Program-made: the position numbers and the translations under genes
Assembly (NCBI GenBank): GCA_964520905.1
Contig: CAZFQL010000003.1
Coordinates: forward strand, 1-64,000
Direction: 5' to 3'
Length of the DNA stretch: 64,000 nucleotides
Source: JAGVIE01 sp964520905
GTDB lineage: Bacteria > Bacteroidota > Ignavibacteria > UBA10030 > SZUA-254
Notes under the pieces: generated by a model
The model's input: the letters and a program-made list of their open reading frames with translations, nothing else
What the model was told of the DNA's origin: nothing
Databases searched by the model: none
In this document: positions 54,206-61,073 of the stretch, in pieces
How positions within the stretch are numbered: the stretch's first letter is position 1
How the letters are laid out: the number at the start of each line of letters is the position of its first letter

Positions 54206-54251
54206 ACCCTCCGGTTAACAGCCGGATGCTCCACCATTGAGCTACTGCGGA
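54180..54251 (-). tRNA. tRNA-Asn (GTT)
   Basis: 72 nt. Acceptor TCCGCAG / CTGCGGA with discriminator G, D-arm AGCTCAATGGTGGAGC, anticodon stem CCGGC/ACCGG with anticodon GTT, T-arm TTGCAAGTTCGAATCTTGC. CCA is not encoded. All arms pair well. It is the only complete tRNA in the window and is partly duplicated downstream at 53822-53884. Confidence 0.95.
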
Positions 54252-54453
54252 ATAATATTATTTAATTTGATTTAGTTTTGGGGAAAAATCAAAACGCGTG
54301 AATAAATATATGAAAAATAAGCCCGAAAGTCAATGAAACCACTCCTTGCTTAATCCTACCCTTTTAACTATATTGAAATGAAGTTGAGAATAAAATTCTA
54401 AAAATATTGTTGTTAATTATAGAAGATAAAATTTAAAATCCCGGGGCTATTAA

Positions 54454-56958
54454 ATGGAAGGTAATTTTTCGAATCGAGTACAAGACGTCATTCGCTTGAG
54501 CCGCGAAGAAGCACTGCGGCTTGGTCATGACTATATCGGAACAGAGCATCTTCTTCTCGGAGTAATACGTGAAGGCGAAGGAATTGCGGTTAAAATTCTC
54601 CGCAATCTCGGTGTCGATCTTTTTAAACTCAAGAAAGCAATCGAAGATACGATGCGAACATCCGGCGGAACGCTGACTATCGGCAATATTCCTCTCACTA
54701 AACAGGCGGAAAAAGTTTTAAAGATAACATATCTCGAAGCAAAACTTTATAAGTCGGATGTGATCGGCACTGAGCATTTGCTCCTCTCGTTATTGCGTGA
54801 CGACGATAATATTGCCGCACAAATTCTGCATCAGTTCAACGTACATTACGATGCTGTTCGGAATGAACTCGACAACATCATCAGCGGCAAGCCATCCAGC
54901 CCGCCGCCAGCGCCAAGCACCGAAAAGCGAACCGCAGACAAATCAAAAACACCGGTTCTCGATAATTTCGGACACGACCTTACGAAGTTAGCTATTGAAG
55001 ATAAGCTCGACCCGATCGTTGGAAGAGAAAAAGAGATCGAGCGTGTTGCGCAGGTGCTGAGCCGCCGGAAGAAAAATAATCCCGTACTTATCGGTGAGCC
55101 GGGAGTTGGGAAAACTGCCATTGCAGAAGGTCTTGCTATCCGCATTGTCCAAAAGAAAGTTTCAAGAGTACTTCACGATAAACGTGTTGTAACACTCGAT
55201 CTTGCCGCTCTTGTTGCGGGTACAAAATACCGCGGTCAGTTTGAAGAACGCATGAAAGCGGTAATGAATGAATTAGAGAAAGCGAAAGACGTTATCTTAT
55301 TTATCGATGAACTCCATACAATCGTCGGTGCAGGCGGTGCATCGGGTTCACTGGATGCTTCTAATATGTTTAAGCCGGCGCTCTCGCGTGGTGACTTGCA
55401 ATGTATCGGCGCAACAACGTTGGACGAATATCGCCAGTACATCGAGAAAGACGGCGCTCTCGACCGGCGCTTCCAAAAAATCATGGTTGACCCCACGACC
55501 GTTGACGAGACGATTCAGATTCTTAAAAATATAAAGCACAAATACGAAGAGCATCATACCGTTCGATACACCGAGAAATCACTCGATGCTGCAGTTCGGT
55601 TAAGCGACCGCTACATCACCGACCGTTATCTGCCCGATAAAGCTATAGATGTCCTGGACGAAGCCGGATCGCGCGTTCATTTATCCAACATCCATGTACC
55701 GAAAGAAATTCTCGACCTCGAAGGTGAAGTTGAAAAAATCCGTCAATCGAAAAATCAAGTTGTAAAGAATCAGAATTTTGAAGAAGCCGCACGACTGCGT
55801 GATCTCGAAAAGAAACATCTGCACGATCTCGATTCAGCCAAGCGCAATTGGGAACAGCAGTCTCACCAGGTCGTTCATGAGGTGAATGAAGAGACTATGG
55901 CTGACGTGGTCTCGATGATGACGGGAATTCCGGTAAACAGAGTCGCGCAATCGGAATCCGAAAAGCTATTGAAGATGGAATCTGCACTTAAACAGATGAT
56001 CATAGGCCAGGATGAGTCGATTGAGAAATTAAGTAAAGCGATACGCCGGACACGTGCGGGATTGAAGGATCCTAAGCGTCCAATCGGTTCCTTTATTTTC
56101 CTTGGACCGACCGGTGTCGGAAAAACCGAAATGGCAAAAGCTCTCGCACGCTATTTATTCGATACGGACGAATCTCTTATCCGCATTGATATGAGCGAGT
56201 ACATGGAAAAATTCAGCGTTTCCCGTCTCGTTGGTGCGCCTCCCGGTTATGTCGGCTATGAAGAAGGTGGGCAATTGACCGAGAAGGTAAGGCGCAAACC
56301 GTATGCTGTAGTATTGCTGGATGAAATCGAGAAAGCACATCCCGATGTGTTTAACATTCTGCTACAAGTTCTTGACGATGGAATACTCACCGATAGCCTT
56401 GGACGAAGAGTCGATTTCAAGAATACAATTCTTATTATGACATCGAACATCGGTGCACGTGATATAAGAACAACCGGTGGATTTGGTTTCGGTGTTGAGT
56501 CGCCAAAAGATAATTACAAAACGATGAAAACGACTATTGAAGATGCGGTAAAGCGTGTCTTCAATCCTGAATTCCTGAATCGTGTCGACGATACTATCGT
56601 ATTCCATAGTTTAAGCCGGGAACACATCGATAAAATAATAGATATTCAGATGCGTGAGCTTGTGAAGCGAATGGCAACCATGGAAATCAAAATTCAATTA
56701 AACAAACAGGCACGCGAATTTCTCGTCGATAAAGGATACGATCCTGCCTTCGGTGCTCGTCCCTTGAAGCGTGCGCTCCAAAAATATATCGAAGACCCTA
56801 TTGCAGAAGAAATTCTTCGCAACAAGTTTGGTCAGGGAAGCACTATCAGGGTTAAGTTGAACAAAAAAACCGAAACGCTGAAGTTCACAGAAAGCAATAA
56901 AGCAAGAAAAGAAAACAAAGAACCGGAGACACAGCAAAGCAACACAAGCGTTTCGTAA
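54454..56958 (+). CDS. clpC: ClpC-type AAA+ ATPase
   Basis: 834 residues. Clp N-domain repeats (about 1-145: RVQDVIRLSREEALRLGHDYIGTEHLLLG), AAA-1 with Walker A GEPGVGKT and Walker B VILFIDELHT, a UVR/middle segment (about 420-465, NQNFEEAARLRDLEKK), AAA-2 with GPTGVGKTE and VVLLDEIEKAHPD, and the D2-small domain. It unfolds proteins for the ClpP protease. It is transcribed alone, with a strong terminator at 56980. Confidence 0.95.
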   Translation: MEGNFSNRVQDVIRLSREEALRLGHDYIGTEHLLLGVIREGEGIAVKILRNLGVDLFKLKKAIEDTMRTSGGTLTIGNIPLTKQAEKVLKITYLEAKLYKSDVIGTEHLLLSLLRDDDNIAAQILHQFNVHYDAVRNELDNIISGKPSSPPPAPSTEKRTADKSKTPVLDNFGHDLTKLAIEDKLDPIVGREKEIERVAQVLSRRKKNNPVLIGEPGVGKTAIAEGLAIRIVQKKVSRVLHDKRVVTLDLAALVAGTKYRGQFEERMKAVMNELEKAKDVILFIDELHTIVGAGGASGSLDASNMFKPALSRGDLQCIGATTLDEYRQYIEKDGALDRRFQKIMVDPTTVDETIQILKNIKHKYEEHHTVRYTEKSLDAAVRLSDRYITDRYLPDKAIDVLDEAGSRVHLSNIHVPKEILDLEGEVEKIRQSKNQVVKNQNFEEAARLRDLEKKHLHDLDSAKRNWEQQSHQVVHEVNEETMADVVSMMTGIPVNRVAQSESEKLLKMESALKQMIIGQDESIEKLSKAIRRTRAGLKDPKRPIGSFIFLGPTGVGKTEMAKALARYLFDTDESLIRIDMSEYMEKFSVSRLVGAPPGYVGYEEGGQLTEKVRRKPYAVVLLDEIEKAHPDVFNILLQVLDDGILTDSLGRRVDFKNTILIMTSNIGARDIRTTGGFGFGVESPKDNYKTMKTTIEDAVKRVFNPEFLNRVDDTIVFHSLSREHIDKIIDIQMRELVKRMATMEIKIQLNKQAREFLVDKGYDPAFGARPLKRALQKYIEDPIAEEILRNKFGQGSTIRVKLNKKTETLKFTESNKARKENKEPETQQSNTSVS

Positions 56959-56979
56959 GTTCAAATAATTTAATTTCAG

Positions 56980-57013
56980 CCCCTGCCGGACCATGAATGC
57001 GGCAGGGGTTTTT
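56980..57013 (+). terminator. Rho-independent terminator of clpC
   Basis: A 9-bp stem CCCCTGCCG / CGGCAGGGG with an 11-base loop, followed by TTTTT. An in-frame ATG for the next gene at 56997 lies inside this hairpin. Confidence 0.88.
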
Positions 57014-57029
57014 CCTTTTTAAGCATATT

Positions 57030-58058
57030 ATGGTTTTATCGAAAAAAAGTCCGCGAGTGCGCGAGTTATCTTTTCAAGCTCTGCTCAATACAAAGGTAAG
57101 CGGGCTTGAACTGAGACCAGAGCATACTTTAAGAGAATGTCTCATACAACTGCGGCATGAGTTGATGAAGAGTAACATTGCTTTCTTTCCGCATTTTTAC
57201 TTCGGCGATGAGCCGTGGGGCTGCATCGACAGGACAGGCTCGATTGAAATCCCGTTCTACCTCGCCAACAACAAACTACGCCGTATCGCCGAGAAGTATT
57301 ACCTCGCTTATTCCAAAGAGGAATTGATGATGATTCTTCGGCACGAGACCGGACATGCATTGAACTATGCTTATAAACTCTGGATCAGGGAAGACTGGAA
57401 ACGTTTGTTCGGGAAATTTAAACTAAAATATCCGAATTTCTACCATTTCAATCCGGCGAGTAAGGACTACGTACGTTACCTTCATTATGTCGGGCATCCG
57501 CATTACGCGCAAAGGCACCCCGACGAGGATTTCGCCGAAACGTTCGCTTCATGGCTCGACCCGGAATCAAAATGGAAGTGGAACTATAAAAACTGGACCG
57601 GAGCCACAGAAAAACTCAAGTATATTGATTTTTTATTTGGACAGGACCAAATCGCTTCGCGCCGACCTCTGCGTGTACGTTACGATGAAAGGGATAATTA
57701 CAAAACCATAACCTCAACTGTGGCTGAATATTTTGCAATCGAGAAGAAGATTGATCCTCGCGTGAAGGAATATACGGACGACCTTAAAGAAATTTTCCCG
57801 GATGTTTCAACAAAGACGCGCCATCTATCACGCGCCGATCTTTTCATACAGCATTACAGCAAATATCTCGAAGAAGAGTTGGTTACCTGGATTGCCAAAG
57901 CCGACAGACGCGACGTGAGAAAATATTTAAGGGAGTTACAGACACTCTGCGCGCTAAATAATCTCCACGTCCACCCCGATGAAACAACTGAGAAGCTAGT
58001 GGAGATTGTAATAGTTTCTACTTACCATTTATTGAAACGATTGCGACTGATTCGCTAA
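57030..58058 (+). CDS. Putative zinc-binding metallopeptidase
   Basis: The ATG at 57030 is preferred because the earlier ATG at 56997 falls in the clpC terminator hairpin. 342 residues, cytoplasmic. The zinc motif is HETGH in MMILRHETGHALNYAYKLW, with a third ligand probably in HPDEDFAETFASWLDP. This HExxH plus E layout matches the 'putative zinc-binding metallopeptidase' family. The substrate is unknown. The gene converges with the SBBP-repeat protein. Confidence 0.85.
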   Translation: MVLSKKSPRVRELSFQALLNTKVSGLELRPEHTLRECLIQLRHELMKSNIAFFPHFYFGDEPWGCIDRTGSIEIPFYLANNKLRRIAEKYYLAYSKEELMMILRHETGHALNYAYKLWIREDWKRLFGKFKLKYPNFYHFNPASKDYVRYLHYVGHPHYAQRHPDEDFAETFASWLDPESKWKWNYKNWTGATEKLKYIDFLFGQDQIASRRPLRVRYDERDNYKTITSTVAEYFAIEKKIDPRVKEYTDDLKEIFPDVSTKTRHLSRADLFIQHYSKYLEEELVTWIAKADRRDVRKYLRELQTLCALNNLHVHPDETTEKLVEIVIVSTYHLLKRLRLIR

Positions 58059-58060
58059 GT

Positions 58061-58114
58061 AACCTTGCGAAGGTGGAATTTATCCCGCTGAAAGCGGGAA
58101 ACCTTCGCAAGGTT
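58061..58114. repeat. Palindrome with AACCTTGCGAAGGT arms
   Basis: Arms AACCTTGCGAAGGT and ACCTTCGCAAGGTT enclose a hairpin ATCCCGCT-GAAA-GCGGGA. It matches the arms at 43944-43976 and sits between convergent genes, acting as a bidirectional terminator. Confidence 0.8.
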
Positions 58115-58122
58115 GACAAGTT

Positions 58123-61026
58123 TTATTTCATTAAAACAAGTTTCCTAGTTTGAGAAAAGTTGCCTGCCATCAGACGGTAGAAGTAAACACCGCTTGCATA
58201 CCTTACACCATCCCAACTTGCAGTATAGGTTCCTGCTTGCCGTTCTGCGTTGAGCAGTACGGTAATTTCCTGACCGAGTATATTCAAAACACTTAGACGA
58301 ACATAACCTGCATGAGGTAATGAGAAGCTTATCGTTGTGGACGGATTGAACGGATTAGGATAATTTTGTGCCAAAAAGAATTTCACAGGTAATTTATTAT
58401 CTATATCTTTAACATCGCTTTTTATTTGGTTATATTTAATAACGGTAAAAATGCTCCAATTATTATACATGCTTGAACCTGCAATGTAAACATTACCAAC
58501 GGAATCGACGACGATATTTTTAGGTTCATCCAGCGATGTTAGCGGATCATTGTAAATGGAAATCCATTCAGTGTTTCCAGCGGGTGTATATTTTATTGAA
58601 GTGAAGTTCCATGTTGAGTCTGGTCCAACACTTTTTCCAGTTATATATATATCCCCTAAATGATCTATTGTAATAACTGCCGGTTCATCAATGCCGTTTC
58701 CTTCACCACTGTAACGAGCAACCCATTGCTCATCACCGTTTGGACTATACTTAATTGTTGCATAATCAGCGCTGGTACCAACTTCAAGACTTCGACCAGT
58801 TACATAGATGTTATTTGATTCGTCGATGACAAGTCCATTCGCTTTATCCGAACCATTAGCGGTACCGTCGTATTGTCTAACCCATAATTGGTTGCCACTT
58901 GAATCATATTTTATAGTAAGATAATTGGAATTCGGATTGAAACCGATTGACCCAATTACATAAACATTCCCAATATTGTCTATAGCTATTTCCTTTGGAG
59001 AATTAGCTGCCGACGTCGAATCATTATACCGCACAGCCCACTGTTCCGTGCCATCAGAATTATATTTAATTGTTGCACATCTTGCAGAACTTGAGCCCGT
59101 TACATAAACATTCCCAAACGCATCAATTGCAAGCGCAGTTGGTGCATCTATGGAAAAACCAACGAACGAGTCGTACCGCATAGCCCATTGTTGATTTCCA
59201 TCCGAGTTATATTTTATGGTCACGTAATCTTCCTGGCTCGTTATTGAAATATAAACATTACCCACTGAATCAACGGCAAGGAGGTTACCGGGGTAAAGAA
59301 AATTTTCAGAGCCAGTATATTTAGTTATCCATTGCTCTTCACCGGAGGAGTTGTACTTAATAACCACGTAATAAGATGTATCAACAGACATTTTTATGCA
59401 TTCACCCATAACATAAATATACCCGCTGACATCGACCGCTATAGAATAGGGAGTATTATAAGGTGCAGTCGAATCGCGAAAGTGTTTTACCCATTGCAGC
59501 GTACCCTGAGCATCATATTTAATGGTTGTAAATCTTGATCCCAATGCCGTATAACTTTCACCAGTTACATATATATTACCATTCTTATCAACAGAACATG
59601 ATTTTACATTATCTACCGAAATTCCCGTACCATCATATTCTTTAAACCATTGAAGACCGCCGTCTGAATTATAGTTTAGGATCAAATAATCGAACAACTT
59701 ATCACTATGTAGCTGTCCGAGAACTATCACATCGCCTTTATTTTTTGTTCTTATTGCAAACGCCGACCCCGCATATGTTTTTCTCCACTGTTCTAAACCA
59801 TTAGAATTATACTTAATTGTTAGAGCATTTGTTGATGAATTATCTCCGCTACTTCCGGTTACATATAAATCATTAGAATCATCTATCGCAATATCATAAG
59901 CAAAATCGTAAGTATTACCGGGACCATTATAGCGTGCGACCCATAGTTCTTCTCCTCTCGAATTATATTTAATAGTTGCATAATCAGAATATGTACCTGT
60001 GCCCTCGCTCCATCCTGTTATATAAACATTTTCCGAATCATCAATCGCCATTGCAAATGCATAATCGTCTGAATTCCCAGGACCATTATATGTCGCAATC
60101 CACTGTTGAATACCATCTGCGTTATATTTGATTGTTGTGTAATCTCGTGATGTTCCTATTCCTGTGCTGCCTCCTGTCACATAGACATTATGTTCTCTAT
60201 CCAATTTAATGTCAAATGCCAGATCGTATGAATTTCCAGGGCCATTATATGTCGCAGTCCACTGATGAACACCATCTGCGTTATATTTAATTGTTATATA
60301 ATCTCGCGATGTTCCTATTCCTGTGCTGCTTCCTGTTACATAAACATTATTTGAATCATCAACAACAAGAACGGTTGGTATATCATAATAATTTGCAGGA
60401 CCATCGTAATATGCAATCCAAAGCTCATCACCATTTTTATCATATTTTATCGTTGCAAAATCAAAGTGGGTACCTACACGATTGCTGTATCCGGTAATAA
60501 TAATATTTCCTGAATAATCAATAGCTATACTCGTGGGAATATCCAAATTATTCGCATCTCCGTTATGTTTTGCATACCATTCTTGAGCTCCATTTGAATC
60601 ATATTTAATGGTACAATAGTCAAATGATGCTCCGTAACTATAGCTTTGACCTGTCACAAAGACATTACCATTACTATCAACTGCAATAGCCGATGGAATA
60701 TCATCCGCATTACATCCACCGTCGAATCGAGCTGCCCATCGCAAGACACCACTCGAATTAAATTTTACGGTTAAATAATCATATCCGGTAAAGGTGCTAT
60801 CACTTTTCCCCGTTACATAAATATTCTCTGATCGATCAATCGTCATCGCAGAAGCGCTATCGTTGCTAGAATATAAGCCTGACGCATATCGAGCAATCCA
60901 TGAGGTGTATATGCTATCACCGTTTGCCATAGACGATTGAAAATTATCAGCGTTTCTTTCCTGAGCAACGATCTTCAATTGAATCAGGCAAAAAAAGACA
61001 CCAAGATATATCAATTTCGTTATCAT
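58123..61026 (-). CDS. SBBP-repeat secreted protein with T9SS sorting domain
   Basis: 967 residues with a signal peptide (about 1-21). From about 40 to 865 lie some 16 repeats of about 50 residues, each like TIKYNSNGDEQWVARYNG followed by AIDDSGNVYVTGS. These are SBBP beta-propeller repeats that probably build two or more propellers. The C-terminal 90 residues are a T9SS sorting domain (FFLAQNYPNPFNPSTTISF, ending KLVLMK). It is likely a surface-bound or released binding protein. It converges with the metallopeptidase. Confidence 0.9.
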   Translation of the reverse strand: MITKLIYLGVFFCLIQLKIVAQERNADNFQSSMANGDSIYTSWIARYASGLYSSNDSASAMTIDRSENIYVTGKSDSTFTGYDYLTVKFNSSGVLRWAARFDGGCNADDIPSAIAVDSNGNVFVTGQSYSYGASFDYCTIKYDSNGAQEWYAKHNGDANNLDIPTSIAIDYSGNIIITGYSNRVGTHFDFATIKYDKNGDELWIAYYDGPANYYDIPTVLVVDDSNNVYVTGSSTGIGTSRDYITIKYNADGVHQWTATYNGPGNSYDLAFDIKLDREHNVYVTGGSTGIGTSRDYTTIKYNADGIQQWIATYNGPGNSDDYAFAMAIDDSENVYITGWSEGTGTYSDYATIKYNSRGEELWVARYNGPGNTYDFAYDIAIDDSNDLYVTGSSGDNSSTNALTIKYNSNGLEQWRKTYAGSAFAIRTKNKGDVIVLGQLHSDKLFDYLILNYNSDGGLQWFKEYDGTGISVDNVKSCSVDKNGNIYVTGESYTALGSRFTTIKYDAQGTLQWVKHFRDSTAPYNTPYSIAVDVSGYIYVMGECIKMSVDTSYYVVIKYNSSGEEQWITKYTGSENFLYPGNLLAVDSVGNVYISITSQEDYVTIKYNSDGNQQWAMRYDSFVGFSIDAPTALAIDAFGNVYVTGSSSARCATIKYNSDGTEQWAVRYNDSTSAANSPKEIAIDNIGNVYVIGSIGFNPNSNYLTIKYDSSGNQLWVRQYDGTANGSDKANGLVIDESNNIYVTGRSLEVGTSADYATIKYSPNGDEQWVARYSGEGNGIDEPAVITIDHLGDIYITGKSVGPDSTWNFTSIKYTPAGNTEWISIYNDPLTSLDEPKNIVVDSVGNVYIAGSSMYNNWSIFTVIKYNQIKSDVKDIDNKLPVKFFLAQNYPNPFNPSTTISFSLPHAGYVRLSVLNILGQEITVLLNAERQAGTYTASWDGVRYASGVYFYRLMAGNFSQTRKLVLMK

Positions 61027-61073
61027 TTGATAAACACTATTTTCTTTATCTCAACGAATTTATTAGGACAGGG

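Noticed and set aside
56997..57029. Earlier ATG for the zinc peptidase
   Set aside because: It falls inside the clpC terminator hairpin, so translation from it is unlikely.
58123..61026. Regular repeats considered as a CRISPR-like array
   Set aside because: They are diverged in-frame SBBP protein repeats, not constant repeats with spacers.
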